A DNA stretch of 64,000 nt from Bog-532 sp963828445 (GCA_963828445.1 CAWHFP010000003.1:62001-126000), one strand, 5' to 3'. Positions 8,762 through 18,644 are shown, numbered from the stretch's first letter. A program made the numbers and translations. The notes: a model not told the origin generated them from the letters alone.

Positions 8762-9709
8762 TCAGCCGCCCGTGGTGGTGCCGCCGGAGGTGGCGGGCGC
8801 GGACGGGGCGCCCGGGGTCACGGTCACGGTGACGGTCGGGGCGGGCTTGGGCGCCGCGGGCAGCACCGCGTCGTGCGGGTCCTGGGCCGGGCCGCCCACG
8901 ACCACACCGACCACGCCCAGCGAGGTGAAGTTCACGAACGGCTTGACCAGCGCGGTCTGGGTCAGCGAGCCGGCGTTGCCCTGGACCTTGGTCACCTGCC
9001 CGATCGGCACGCCCGGCACGTACGGGGTGTTGTGCACCGAGCCGAACGTGACCAGGTCCTGGCCGGCCTGCAACGTCGCGTTGCCGTCGAACAGCTTGAG
9101 CTGCAGCACGGTCGGGCCGGACAGCGACTTGCCGGTCCCGGTGATCGAGCCGATCTGGTCGTTGCCCGCCATCCGCGCGCCCACCACCGACGCGGCGTCG
9201 GTGGCCAGCAGCACGGTCGAGGTGTCCGAGCTGACCTGGGTCACCGTGCCGACCAGGCCCTGGCCGTTGAGCACGGTCTCGTGGGCCCTGACCCCGTCCT
9301 TGCGGCCCACGTCGAGGGTGACGGTGTCGCTGTAGTCCTGGCCGGCCGCGATCACGCTGGCCGCCACGACCTTGTAGCCGCCCTGGCCCGCCAGCTGCAG
9401 CAGCGAGGACAGCTGGGCCTCGTCGGCCTTGCCGAGCTGAGCCTGGCTCAGCTCGGCGCGGAGCTTGGCGTTGGCGGCCTGCAGCGAGGCGATCTTGCTG
9501 TCCGAGGAGGGGCCGCCGGTGACCCAGTCGAACACCGAGGACACCGGGCTGGTGACATCGCTGGCCACCCGCTCCACCGGGCCGAAGATGCCGGATCCGG
9601 CCCCGCGGGCACCCGAGGTGCCGCCGTCCCGGAAGTCGATGGTGATCAGCGCGATGGCCGCGACCAGCAGGACAGCGAGGACCAGGCGTACTCGCCGGGT
9701 GTCGTGCAT
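8762..9709 (-). CDS. mreC: Rod shape-determining protein MreC
   Basis: 315 residues. A single N-terminal membrane anchor (LVLAVLLVAAIALITIDF) is followed by a coiled coil (about residues 65-100, KIASLQAANAKLRAELSQAQ) and the two small beta-barrels of the MreC extracytoplasmic domain (VIAAGQDYSDTVTLDVGRKD, GLVGTVTQV, DLVTFGSV). The last ~35 residues are Pro/Thr-rich (PKPAPTVTVTVTPGAP). It forms the periplasmic scaffold that activates PBP2. It is one base away from mreD and 43 bp after mreB, in one operon. Confidence 0.93.
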   Translation of the reverse strand: MHDTRRVRLVLAVLLVAAIALITIDFRDGGTSGARGAGSGIFGPVERVASDVTSPVSSVFDWVTGGPSSDSKIASLQAANAKLRAELSQAQLGKADEAQLSSLLQLAGQGGYKVVAASVIAAGQDYSDTVTLDVGRKDGVRAHETVLNGQGLVGTVTQVSSDTSTVLLATDAASVVGARMAGNDQIGSITGTGKSLSGPTVLQLKLFDGNATLQAGQDLVTFGSVHNTPYVPGVPIGQVTKVQGNAGSLTQTALVKPFVNFTSLGVVGVVVGGPAQDPHDAVLPAAPKPAPTVTVTVTPGAPSAPATSGGTTTGG

Positions 9710-9752
9710 GCGACTCCTCGCGGGCGCCGCGGCTGGGCGGCGGCCCTGTTAC

Positions 9753-10784
<1,032 letters not shown>

Positions 10785-10934
10785 GGGGAGGGCAACCTTC
10801 CCGATCGGGCGCTGCTGTGCTGGTCAGACCGTGTGGGCTGGTCAGGCAAGTTGACGCCAACAAATACTTCGGAGGCCACGCCGCTGGGTTGCGGGTAGCA
10901 GGGGCCTGCCTCGGCCGGACCGGGTCAGGCGAGG

Positions 10935-10954
10935 CCTGGCCCGGTTTGGCCAGG
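10935..10954 (-). terminator. Hairpin directly after the ndk stop codon
   Basis: A perfect 7-bp inverted repeat, CCTGGCC at 10935-10941 and GGCCAGG at 10948-10954, with a 6-nt loop, abuts the ndk stop at 10955. No U-tract follows on the minus strand, so it is a GC-rich actinobacterial-type terminator candidate. The surrounding 10,900-10,970 has repeated GGTCAGGC words. Confidence 0.4.
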
Positions 10955-11365
10955 TCAGGCGAGTTCGGGGAAGAAGATCTTGATTTCCCGCTGGGCCGAT
11001 TCGGGCGAGTCGGAGCCGTGGACAACGTTCTCGCCGATCTCCAGCGCATGATCACCACGGATGGTGCCCGGGGTGGCCGCCACCGGGTCGGTCGCACCGG
11101 CCAGCCCGCGGAAGGCCTGAATGGCCCGCGGACCTTCCGCCACCAGCGCCACCAATGGCCCCGACGTGATGAAGTCCACCACCGGCTCGAAGAATGGTTT
11201 GCCGACGTGCTCGGCGTAGTGGGTACTGGCCGTCTCCCGATCCAGCGTCCTCAGTTCCAGCGCGGCGATGCGCAAGCCCTTGCGTTCGATCCGCTCGATC
11301 ACCGTGCCGATCAGGCCACGGCGGACACCATCGGGCTTGATGAGGACAAGAGTACGTTCCGGCAA
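10955..11365 (-). CDS. ndk: Nucleoside diphosphate kinase
   Basis: 136 residues, standard bacterial length. It starts MPERTLVLIKPDGVRRGLIG, with the family hallmark at the C-terminal part NVVHGSDSPESAQREI, where His is the phosphorylated catalytic residue. It transfers the gamma phosphate from ATP to NDPs to balance NTP and dNTP pools. It stands alone, with 84 bp to the upstream membrane-protein gene and a hairpin after its stop. Confidence 0.97.
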   Translation of the reverse strand: MPERTLVLIKPDGVRRGLIGTVIERIERKGLRIAALELRTLDRETASTHYAEHVGKPFFEPVVDFITSGPLVALVAEGPRAIQAFRGLAGATDPVAATPGTIRGDHALEIGENVVHGSDSPESAQREIKIFFPELA

Positions 11366-11449
11366 CGACGCTCCTTCTGAGAATGCATGTGAGCGAGAGC
11401 AACGGTCCAGTGGTCGCGAGAGAGACCCGCGGCAGGCAGTTTACCCGCG

Positions 11450-13501
11450 TCATCGGGTGACGGCACCGGCGCGGCGCGCCCGGCCGGTGAGAATTATGAC
11501 GGCAATCGCGATCAACACGGACACCAGCCCGACCAGCTCCCACGCTCCCACCGCGCCGGCCAGGGCCAGCCGTTCTGCCCCTTGCGCTCGACCCGGGACC
11601 TGGCCCTGGCCGACGGCCAGCTGGGTCACCATCCGGACCTGCACGGCACCAGCGGCCAGGTAGCCGGTCATCAGCCCGCCCAGCAGCAACGATGCCCCGG
11701 ACAGGGCGCTGGCCGCGGTGGCCTTGGCCGCGGTCCCGGCCAGGGCGGCGGCCAGGGCCGCGGCCAGCCCGCCGGCCAGCGGAGCGCTGATCCCGGCCAG
11801 CACCAGGTCGGGCACGAACGGCCCGGCCAGCCGGGCGGCGGCCAGGCCTTCCATGGCCAGGACCAGGCCGGCCAGCACCACCGGGCGAGGGCGCCGTCGC
11901 AGCGTCAGCGCGGCCACCACCCCGGCCGCTACCGCCGCCACCGTGACCCCGAGCGGCAGCCAGGATGGGGGGTGGGCGGGGCCCGAGGCCATCGCCGCGG
12001 TCAGCTGGCGCAGGCTGGTGACCGCGCCGGCGGCCGGGGCCACGACCAGGCCGGTGACCGCGGCCACCATGGGAAAGCAGAGCGGGCCGCCGACCAGCCG
12101 GTCGGCCGAGGCCACCGCGGCCACCCCGTAGAGGATCAGCACGGCCACGGCCCCGGCGGCCAGCAGCGCGAGCGGCGACCGGTAGGTGACGCCGACGCTG
12201 AGCGCGCCCAGCCCGAGACCGGGAACGGTCAGCACGGCCAGCTGAGCCCGCTCCTGGGTGGCGTCCTGACGGGCTCGTGGCGCACGGAGCGGCTGGCGGG
12301 TCTGACCGGGCTGGCGGGGCTGGCGGTCTGGGCGGGGGGCGCCGGGGCCAGCGGCGAGGATGGCGTACAGGGCCGCCACAGTCAGCGCCACCCCGGTCAG
12401 CCAGGGGTAAGGGGCCAGCGCGCCGTGCCAGCCGCCACTGGCCAGCCGCTCCCGGGCCACCGCCGACACCGCCGCCAGGCCGGCCACGGTGGTCGCCGCC
12501 CACAGGGCGGCCAGCAGTCGCCGCGGCCGGGGCCGACGCTCCCAGGCCAGGCCGAGCGCGGCGGGCAGGGCCAGCCCGGCGGCCAGCCCGTGCAGCACCC
12601 GGACCGCGCCGATCGCGGCCACGGTGTGGGCCGACCCGCCGAACACGTCGGCCACGGCCATGACCAGCAGGCCGGTCAGCAGCACGGGCCAGGCCCGCCA
12701 CCGGATCACGGCCAGCCCGGCGATCCCGGCCACGGCGGCCATGGCGGGCAGGGCCAGCCCGGCGGCACGCAGCACCGCGACCGACGTCCCGGGCCCGCCC
12801 GCGACACCGCCGGCCGGGGCGAGGGCCCAGGCAATGGCGTTCGGCGCTTGCAGGAGGCACAGGGGGGTGACCGCGGCCACCACCGCGGCGGCGACCAGGT
12901 CGGCGGCTAGCCGGCGCGCGGCCGGTGGCGCGGGGTGGTCCTCTAGGGCGGGGTGGTCTTCGGGGGCGGAGTCGGCCGGGGCGGCGTGAGCTGGGGTGGC
13001 ATCGGTGGGCGCGGGGACCGGAGCGGGCTCAGCGGGGACGAGTCCGGCGGGCGCGGGCGCGGAGGCCAGTGGCGCGGAGGCCAACGGCGCGGCCTGGGCC
13101 GGGGAGGGGTGAGGGGGCGGGGAGTCCATGGGGGCGGCGGGAGGGGCGGAATCGTCGGGGGTCGCGTGGGCCGGAGCAGAGGCTTCGGACGCGGAGTGCG
13201 CGGCGGCGGGCGCGGGATCGGAGGGTGAGGGCGCGGCCGGCGCGGACGCGGAGGCTGGGGGTGCGGGAGCGGTGGGAGCGGGGGCGAAGTCCGGCGCGGG
13301 CGCGGCGTGCTTGGGCCGGGAGTGGCTGTCGGCGGGGGGCGCATCGGCTCGGGTCGGGTCGCCGGGCGCCGGCGGCCATGGCGTAGCGGTGGCGTCGGCG
13401 GGGGTGGCGGGGGTGGGGACGGGGCCGGGGCTGGGCGTGGAGGCATCGCGGGCTGGCCTGGCGTGGGCGCCAGGTCGGGCCAGCCGGCCGAGACTCGTCA
13501 C
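11450..13501 (-). CDS. Large MFS-like membrane protein with Pro/Ala-rich N-terminus
   Basis: 683 residues. The GTG start at 13501 has AGAGGTGAG upstream. Residues 1 to ~190 are almost only Pro, Ala, Ser, Thr and Asp, a flexible cytoplasmic extension. From ~195 onwards there are about 12-14 hydrophobic segments with short loops, including ADVFGGSAHTVAAIGAVRVL and LHGLAAGLALPAALGLAWER, which resemble loop 2-3 and helix 4 of major-facilitator transporters. I cannot assign a substrate. The family and the position between ndk and the folC locus recur in actinomycetes, but no function is established that I know of. Confidence 0.7.
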   Translation of the reverse strand: MTSLGRLARPGAHARPARDASTPSPGPVPTPATPADATATPWPPAPGDPTRADAPPADSHSRPKHAAPAPDFAPAPTAPAPPASASAPAAPSPSDPAPAAAHSASEASAPAHATPDDSAPPAAPMDSPPPHPSPAQAAPLASAPLASAPAPAGLVPAEPAPVPAPTDATPAHAAPADSAPEDHPALEDHPAPPAARRLAADLVAAAVVAAVTPLCLLQAPNAIAWALAPAGGVAGGPGTSVAVLRAAGLALPAMAAVAGIAGLAVIRWRAWPVLLTGLLVMAVADVFGGSAHTVAAIGAVRVLHGLAAGLALPAALGLAWERRPRPRRLLAALWAATTVAGLAAVSAVARERLASGGWHGALAPYPWLTGVALTVAALYAILAAGPGAPRPDRQPRQPGQTRQPLRAPRARQDATQERAQLAVLTVPGLGLGALSVGVTYRSPLALLAAGAVAVLILYGVAAVASADRLVGGPLCFPMVAAVTGLVVAPAAGAVTSLRQLTAAMASGPAHPPSWLPLGVTVAAVAAGVVAALTLRRRPRPVVLAGLVLAMEGLAAARLAGPFVPDLVLAGISAPLAGGLAAALAAALAGTAAKATAASALSGASLLLGGLMTGYLAAGAVQVRMVTQLAVGQGQVPGRAQGAERLALAGAVGAWELVGLVSVLIAIAVIILTGRARRAGAVTR

Positions 13502-13542
13502 TAACCGCTCACCTCTAATTACTCAGGGCGACGGTTCTTAGA

Positions 13543-13947
13543 CTAGCCCGGGTCGGGCGGCTCCACCTTGTTGGCGAGATGAATTCCGCCGAACCACAGC
13601 GCGAGGAAGACGACACCGAGGACGTACAGGGCGGGGACCTCGATACCAGCCGCAATGATGAGGAACTGGAACACGGTGCCCGCGATCAGGGCCCAGCGGC
13701 CGCGGCCGATGACGCCGGCCAGCACGATCGCGGCCAGGGTCAGTCCCCCGCCGACTCCGAACACGATCCCGTGGCTGAGGTGCTCGACGGTGACCGCCAC
13801 CGGCATGGCCAGGATCAGGAAGACCGCCTCGAACACCAGCACCGACGACAGCAGCCGCCGCAGGATGGGGCGCTTCTTCCGGGACGGCCGGGCCTGGCCG
13901 GGGGCCTGGGGCACCTCGGCCGGCTGATCGGTGACGGGCTCAGTCAT
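13543..13947 (-). CDS. DUF4233 small membrane protein
   Basis: 134 residues. After a ~30-residue polar N-terminus (QARPSRKKRPILRRLL) it has three to four transmembrane segments (SVLVFEAVFLILAMPVAVTV, GVGGGLTLAAIVLAGVIG, VPALYVLGVVFLALWFGGIH). Its start overlaps the folC stop by 4 bp (ATGA), the classic actinobacterial folC-DUF4233 pairing that usually precedes ndk. Here the MFS-like gene lies between it and ndk. Function unknown. Confidence 0.85.
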   Translation of the reverse strand: MTEPVTDQPAEVPQAPGQARPSRKKRPILRRLLSSVLVFEAVFLILAMPVAVTVEHLSHGIVFGVGGGLTLAAIVLAGVIGRGRWALIAGTVFQFLIIAAGIEVPALYVLGVVFLALWFGGIHLANKVEPPDPG

Positions 13948-15383
13948 GACAGATCAGCCGCGGTGAAGGAGTGGCGGCCGGTGCCGCCGTCGGCCATGGG
14001 CAGGTCGGTGGTGGGCGCGTCCGGCGTCAGCAGCAGGCGGGCGTCGCCCACGGTGATGACCGAGCCGGTGATCAGCACCCCGCCGCCGCCGGGCAGGTCG
14101 GGGTCGGGAGTCTCGTCGGCCAGGCCGACCGCGATCTCGATGGCGTCGTCCATCCGCTCGGCCACGTGCACCCGGTCCAGGCCGAACACGTCATTGGCCA
14201 GGTCGGCCAGTTCCTCGGCGGGCATCGAGCGGTCCGAGGAGTTGCGGGTGACCACCACGTCGGACAGCACCGGTTCCAGTTCGTCCAGGATGCCGGCCAC
14301 GTCCTTGTCGGCGCTGACCGCGAGCACGCCGACCAGGCGGCTGAAGCTGAACGCCTCGTTCACCGCGGCCACGGTGGCGGCCATGCCGGCCGGGTTGTGG
14401 GCCGCGTCCCCGATCACCGTGGGGCTGCGCCGCAGTATCTCCATCCGCCCGGGGGAGCGCAGGCCCGCGAAGGCCTGGCGGATCAGGCCGACGTCGAGCG
14501 GGGCGCGGGTCCCGCCGCCCTCCTCGGTGCTCTCGGTGGCCCCGGCGAAACCTTCCACCGCGGCCAGGGCGCAGGCCGCGTTGGACGCCTGGTGCTCACC
14601 GAACAGGGGCAGGAACAGCTCACCGTAGGTGCCGTTGAGGCCGCGCAGGGCCAGTTGCTGGCCGCCGATGGCGATCTCCCGGTCCAGCACGCCGAACTCC
14701 AGCCCTTCCCGGGCCACGGTCGCGCCGACTTCGGAGATCCGGCGCAGCAGCACCTCGGCCGCGGGCAGCGACTGCTGGGCCAGCACGGCCAGCGCACCGG
14801 GCTTGATGATCCCGGCCTTCTCCCCCGCGATCTCCTCCACGGTGTCGCCCAGGTACTGGGTGTGGTCCAGGCCGATCGGGGTGACCACGGCCACCGCCCC
14901 ATCGGCGATGTTGGTCGCGTCCCAGGTCCCGCCCAGGCCGACCTCGATCACGGCCACGTCCACCGGCGCGTCGGCGAAGGCGGCGAAGGCCATGCCGGTC
15001 AGCACCTCGAAGAAGGACAGCGGGGTCCCGGTCTGCTCGTCGGTGAGCCGCAGGTAGGGCTCGATCTCCGCGTAGAGGGCCTCGAACTGCTCGGCGTCGA
15101 TGGGCTGACCGTCGATGCAGATCCGCTCCCGGATGGAGACCAGGTGCGGGCTGGTGAACCGGCCCGTGCGCAGACCCCGGGCCCGGAGCAGGGCGTCGAT
15201 CATGCGCGCGGTGGAGGTCTTGCCGTTGGTGCCGGTGATGTGGATGACCGGGTACGCGCGCTGGGGGTCGCCGAGCAGCCCGGCCAGGGTGGCGATCCGG
15301 TCCAGGGTGGGCTCGATCGAGGACTCGGGGCGGCGCAGCAGGATCGCCCGCTCCACCTCGCGCAGCGTGTCGTGGTCGGTCAC
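13944..15383 (-). CDS. folC: Folylpolyglutamate synthase / dihydrofolate synthase
   Basis: 479 residues from a GTG start (VTDHDTLREVERAILLRRPE). The Mur-ligase-type P-loop is HITGTNGKTSTARMIDALLR, followed by TGRFTSPHLVSIRERI, EVGLGGTWDATNIADG and HTQYLGDTVEEIAGEKAGI. It adds dihydropteroate to Glu and then extends the gamma-glutamyl tail of folates using ATP. The frame stays open further upstream into the GGDEF gene, so the start is uncertain; this GTG begins 38 bp after the upstream stop but has only a weak ribosome-binding site. The valS-folC neighbourhood is typical of actinomycetes. Confidence 0.9.
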   Translation of the reverse strand: MTDHDTLREVERAILLRRPESSIEPTLDRIATLAGLLGDPQRAYPVIHITGTNGKTSTARMIDALLRARGLRTGRFTSPHLVSIRERICIDGQPIDAEQFEALYAEIEPYLRLTDEQTGTPLSFFEVLTGMAFAAFADAPVDVAVIEVGLGGTWDATNIADGAVAVVTPIGLDHTQYLGDTVEEIAGEKAGIIKPGALAVLAQQSLPAAEVLLRRISEVGATVAREGLEFGVLDREIAIGGQQLALRGLNGTYGELFLPLFGEHQASNAACALAAVEGFAGATESTEEGGGTRAPLDVGLIRQAFAGLRSPGRMEILRRSPTVIGDAAHNPAGMAATVAAVNEAFSFSRLVGVLAVSADKDVAGILDELEPVLSDVVVTRNSSDRSMPAEELADLANDVFGLDRVHVAERMDDAIEIAVGLADETPDPDLPGGGGVLITGSVITVGDARLLLTPDAPTTDLPMADGGTGRHSFTAADLS

Positions 15384-15421
15384 GGCTGGGTCCAGCAGGG
15401 CGCGGTACTCACCCGTCCAGG

Positions 15422-16057
15422 CTACTGGGACGCGCGGGCCGCCGGTCCGGTCCCCGGCGGGACCGGGAGCTGGGGCTCGTCCAGGCCGGGGGCCATGATG
15501 CAGATACGGTCCCGGCCTTCGGCCTTGGCCTGATAGAGGGCGGCATCGGCCACGGCCAGCAGCTCGTCGAGGTCCTGCCGGGTGTGGGCCAGTTCGGCCA
15601 CGCCGACCGAGATCGTGACGCTGCACCCGACCGCGGCCTCCCGGCCGTCGCTGACCACGATCGGCTCGTCGGCGATGTGGCCCCGCAACCGCTCGGCCAC
15701 CCGCCCGGCCTCGGTGCCCGAGGTGTGCGGGAGCAGGATGGCGAACTCCTCACCGCCGAACCGGCCGATCAGGTCGCCCTCGCGCAGCTCGGTCTTGAAC
15801 CGGTCCGAGATCACCCGCAGCACGCGGTCGCCCGCCAGGTGCCCGTGGGTGTCGTTGACCAGCTTGAAGTGGTCGATGTCGATGATGGCCAGCGACGTGG
15901 GCGACCAATAGCCCCGGATCCGCGACAACTCGGTGGTGGCCTCCCGGTGCCAGGTGGCGGCGTTCAGCAATCCGGTCTTGGCGTCGGTCCTGGCTTCGGC
16001 GACGAGCTGGGAATGCATGAGGAACCGCTTCTGCATGAGCACCACGGGCAGGGCCAC
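15422..16057 (-). CDS. GGDEF-domain diguanylate cyclase (C-terminal half of a split gene)
   Basis: 211 residues. From about residue 25 (DAKTGLLNAATWHREA) it is a complete GGDEF domain: IIDIDHFKLVNDTHGHLAGD, then RFGGEEFAILLPH (active-site GGEEF) and SVTISVGVAEL. The inhibitory RxxD site (REGD) sits five residues before GGEEF, so product feedback inhibition should be intact. It makes cyclic di-GMP, which in actinomycetes delays development through BldD. The reading frame is the same as that of the membrane segment starting at 16765 but is separated by an out-of-frame block, so whether this piece is translated alone is unclear. Confidence 0.8.
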   Translation of the reverse strand: MALPVVLMQKRFLMHSQLVAEARTDAKTGLLNAATWHREATTELSRIRGYWSPTSLAIIDIDHFKLVNDTHGHLAGDRVLRVISDRFKTELREGDLIGRFGGEEFAILLPHTSGTEAGRVAERLRGHIADEPIVVSDGREAAVGCSVTISVGVAELAHTRQDLDELLAVADAALYQAKAEGRDRICIMAPGLDEPQLPVPPGTGPAARASQ

Positions 16058-16059
16058 GA

Positions 16060-16765
16060 TCAGCGCCGGCCAGGGTGAAGGACAAGGCGAACCCGATCAG
16101 CGAGGCCAGGCAGGTCACGACCGCATCGGTGGTGATGGCCTCCCGGCTGAGGATCAGCGTCCGGACCGGGCCAGTGGGGCGGGTGAGCTTGACCGCCCCG
16201 ACGATCTGCCAGTGGTTGACCAGCCAGCCGGAAACGGCGGCGGCCAGGATCGCGAGCAGCAGGCCGACGCTGTGCGCGTGGCCGGTGACGCTGGCCGTCG
16301 ATCAGCGGCCGCAGGCCGCTGATGGAATTCGACCGATGCGGCCCCATAGGCCAGCCCGTTGGAAGCGATGCTGAATACCCGCCGGTGCATCAGATTGCGG
16401 CGGACCCGCCACTGTTTCAATGCGGTCAGCGGGATGGGACACAGAAAGGCGTAGATCGGCGGCAGCAGCAGGGCGATGGCGAGGTACCAGACCTCCTGCA
16501 GGTCGCGGGTCATGGTGTCGCGGCCCAGCTTCACGTCCCGGGTGGCCTCGACCATCGCGGCCGCGCAGGCCAGCAGCAGCAAGTAAACCGGGAGCTGGGA
16601 CGGGTGCCAGGCGGTGTACCACCCGGCGGTCGCGGCGGCTGAGGCGGCCACCAGCACCGCAACGATCACGTAGGCCCGGGCCAGCGGGGACAGGGACCAC
16701 AGCGGCCAGCGCCGTATCCCGGCCACCGACCAGCGACGCCCTCGGGGGGCGGACGAAACGGTCAC
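16060..16765 (-). pseudogene. Membrane sensor half of the GGDEF gene, disrupted by two compensating frameshifts
   Basis: From the ATG at 16765 the protein has a basic start and four or so hydrophobic segments (AYVIVAVLVAASAAATAGWY, LPVYLLLLACAAAMVEA, VWYLAIALLLPPIYAFL, SIASNGLAYGAASV). At about 16,300-16,325, in an inverted repeat (ATCAGCGGC / GCCGCTGAT), coding moves to another frame (SVTGHAHSVGLLLAILAAAV, then LASLIGFALSFTLA). At about 16,063 it returns to the first frame (ALIVALPVVLMQKRFLMH) and runs into the GGDEF domain. The net shift is zero over 15,422-16,765, which would give a ~447-residue membrane-bound cyclase. Sequencing error or real decay are both possible. Confidence 0.65.
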
Positions 16766-16819
16766 ACTCGGACTCCTGCAATTTTCAGTTCAGCTTTTAT
16801 TTCACGTTGTTTGAGAGTT

Positions 16820-16837
16820 TTGCCGAAACTTCGGCAA
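16820..16837. promoter_or_regulatory. Perfect 8-bp palindrome, operator candidate
   Basis: TTGCCGAAACTTCGGCAA is a perfect 8-bp inverted repeat with a 2-nt centre, inside the AT-rich stretch 16,780-16,920, which stands out from the GC-rich surroundings. It lies upstream of the GGDEF gene on the minus strand and 100 bp upstream of the plus-strand minigenes, so it could control either. Confidence 0.5.
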
Positions 16838-16937
16838 TTACATCGAATTGTTATTACTCGCTGGCCGGTATTACGTGTCTCAAATGATTCATCCGGGCAC
16901 TTATCTCATTGCGGCGATTTCTTAGAAAGGGAGCGCC

Positions 16938-16958
16938 ATGCGAACCGACTGGGGCTGA
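16938..16958 (+). CDS. Six-codon minigene 1 (MRTDWG)
   Basis: ATG CGA ACC GAC TGG GGC TGA. It is preceded by GAAAGGGAG with a 4-nt gap to the ATG, a near-ideal Shine-Dalgarno. A second copy of the same RBS-ATG-CGACTGGG-CTGA pattern starts 74 bp downstream, with the same RBS spacing and the same -DW- core, which makes chance unlikely. No larger gene follows on the plus strand: the next gene (MFS exporter) is convergent and ends at 17071. Known parallels are the five-residue biarylitide precursors, but no P450 is nearby. Product, processing and function are unknown. Confidence 0.45.
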   Translation: MRTDWG

Positions 16959-17011
16959 TTGCTGCCGGGGAAACCGGGAAAGTGTTCCGCGCCTCCCAGA
17001 AAGGAAGCAGC

Positions 17012-17032
17012 ATGAGCATCGACTGGGACTGA
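17012..17032 (+). CDS. Six-codon minigene 2 (MSIDWD)
   Basis: ATG AGC ATC GAC TGG GAC TGA, with GAAAGGAAG upstream and the same 4-nt spacing as minigene 1. The two units align without gaps over about 37 bp; they differ at the second and third codons and at one base of the last sense codon, giving peptides that share x-x-D-W and end in Gly or Asp. This fits a tandem duplication kept under selection for the DW core. It could be a secreted or modified tiny peptide handled by the adjacent MFS exporter, or a regulatory minigene pair; neither is shown by the sequence. Confidence 0.45.
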   Translation: MSIDWD

Positions 17033-17070
17033 CGCTCAGCACCAACGTTCCAGATCCGGACCAACCGAAT

Positions 17071-18354
17071 TCACCCTCCTTCCGGGACGACTGAGGGTTC
17101 AGGTCCCTGCGGGGCGGTCAGGGTTTCACGCCGCCACCTGAGCATCAGCCAGGTGGCCAGAACGGCTCCGACCAGGCCGCTGCCCGCGACGGCCCGGGCC
17201 GGGGTGGCCACGGTGGCGGCCACCCCGGCCAGCACGTAGAGCAGCCCCTGGGCCAGGTTCATGCCGCCGTTGGCGATGGCGTAGGCCTGCCCGCGGCGAT
17301 CATCCGGCGCGTTCAGCACGAACGCGGCGTTGGCGGCGATCTGGTAGGAGGCCAGCAAGCCGGACGCGGTCACGATGGCCAGCAGCACCGGCAGGTCCGG
17401 GTTCGCCAGGCAGCTGACCAGGATCAGGCACGCGGCCATCGCCAGCGGGCCCATCCAGCGCAGCCGTTGCGACGGGCGCACGGCCCGGGTGAACACCAGC
17501 ATGCCCACGGCGCTGCCCAGCGGGCCGGCCGCGAAGATCAGACCGGCGGCCACGGCTCCGTGGTGCAGCTTGGCCGCGTAGGGCACGGCCAGCGCTTCCG
17601 GCACCGTGTAGAACGCGCACAGCCAGCCCAGCAGCATGAGCAGGCGCAGCCGGCCGGAGGTGAACACCAGCCGCAGCCCGGCCCTCATCTCGGCCAGCCG
17701 GCTCTCGTGCCGGCGGCCCGCGGCCGGCCGGGAGCGCACGGCCGCCGACAGCAGCAGAGCGGATACCGCGAAGGTGCCCGCGTCGATCAGCAGGGCGGGC
17801 CGGGCGTGCAGCACCGATACGATCACGCCGCCCGCGACGAACCCGCCGACCACGCCGATCTCCCGGGTGATCTGGGAGGCGGCCAGGCCGAGGGTGTAGC
17901 GGTCGTCGGGCATGATCGTGGCCCGCAGCGCGGAGCGCGCGCCCTGGAACGGGGCGTTGAGGGACGCCACCACGAACAGCAGCAGGACCAGGGACCACAG
18001 CGGCATGCCGGGCAGGGCCATGACCCCGACCAGTACCAGCCGGGCCAGGTCGGCGGCGATCATGACGTCCCGGCGCGGGAACCGGTCGGCCACGTCGGAC
18101 AGGAACAGCCCGCCGACCAGCCAGGGCAGGTAGGTCACGGCGTAGGTGAGCGCGGTCAGCAGCGGGGAGCCGGTGCGCTGGAACACGATCACGGTCAGCG
18201 CGACCCGGGCGAACTGGTCACCGGCGATCGAGGCGAACTCGGCCAGCCAGATGGCCCGGAACTCGCCATCGGCGAACACGTCGCGAAAGGTGGTCCGCTT
18301 GGCTGGCGGCGGAGCATCCGCGGCCGGAAAGGCCTGTTCCGCCGTCTCCGCCAC
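17071..18354 (-). CDS. MFS exporter (MFS_3 / transmembrane secretion effector type)
   Basis: 427 residues from the GTG at 18354, chosen because GGAGG lies 4 nt upstream; an upstream TTG would add a Cys-rich stretch that looks non-coding. Twelve hydrophobic segments are visible. The first block (FRAIWLAEFASIAGDQFARV, GSPLLTALTYAVTYLPWLVG) and loop 2-3 (LSDVADRFPRRDVM) are typical of drug/metabolite efflux MFS proteins found in natural-product loci. It is convergent with the two minigenes, whose last stop codon lies 39 bp from its own. Substrate unknown; export of the minigene products is an inference from position only. Confidence 0.8.
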   Translation of the reverse strand: MAETAEQAFPAADAPPPAKRTTFRDVFADGEFRAIWLAEFASIAGDQFARVALTVIVFQRTGSPLLTALTYAVTYLPWLVGGLFLSDVADRFPRRDVMIAADLARLVLVGVMALPGMPLWSLVLLLFVVASLNAPFQGARSALRATIMPDDRYTLGLAASQITREIGVVGGFVAGGVIVSVLHARPALLIDAGTFAVSALLLSAAVRSRPAAGRRHESRLAEMRAGLRLVFTSGRLRLLMLLGWLCAFYTVPEALAVPYAAKLHHGAVAAGLIFAAGPLGSAVGMLVFTRAVRPSQRLRWMGPLAMAACLILVSCLANPDLPVLLAIVTASGLLASYQIAANAAFVLNAPDDRRGQAYAIANGGMNLAQGLLYVLAGVAATVATPARAVAGSGLVGAVLATWLMLRWRRETLTAPQGPEPSVVPEGG

Positions 18355-18644
18355 GAGACCTCCGATCTGCGAACCGTCGCTCTCTGAACCGCCCTGGTTA
18401 CATGGTGGCGCGCAAAACCGGCAATCGCAACAAACTGTGCCGAACACATCACGCAAGGACAGTCGAGCAGCTAGACCTCGGGATGCACGTGCAACCGCAC
18501 GGACCTGGGCGGATTTGGGGATGGCGGGGCCACAGCCACCACAGGCCCAGGGGAAATTGGGCCCCCCTCCACCCCACCTTCGACTAAGTAAAGGGAGCGG
18601 AGGGGATCGATGACGGCGGCCGGAAGCGGCTACGGCGAGTTGGG
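18355..18644. other. Gap between the MFS exporter and valS
   Basis: 290 bp without a convincing gene. It contains the MFS promoter region and, at 18,505-18,560, a long imperfect inverted repeat flanked by CCTGGGC and GCCCAGG. A 12-codon plus-strand reading frame at 18,610-18,648 overlaps the valS stop and is not supported. Confidence 0.5.

Noticed and set aside
12900..13500. Repeat protein or mobile sequence in the Pro/Ala-rich segment
   Set aside because: It is in frame with the following membrane domain, has a good RBS at its GTG and no true repeat unit; it is simply a low-complexity N-terminus.
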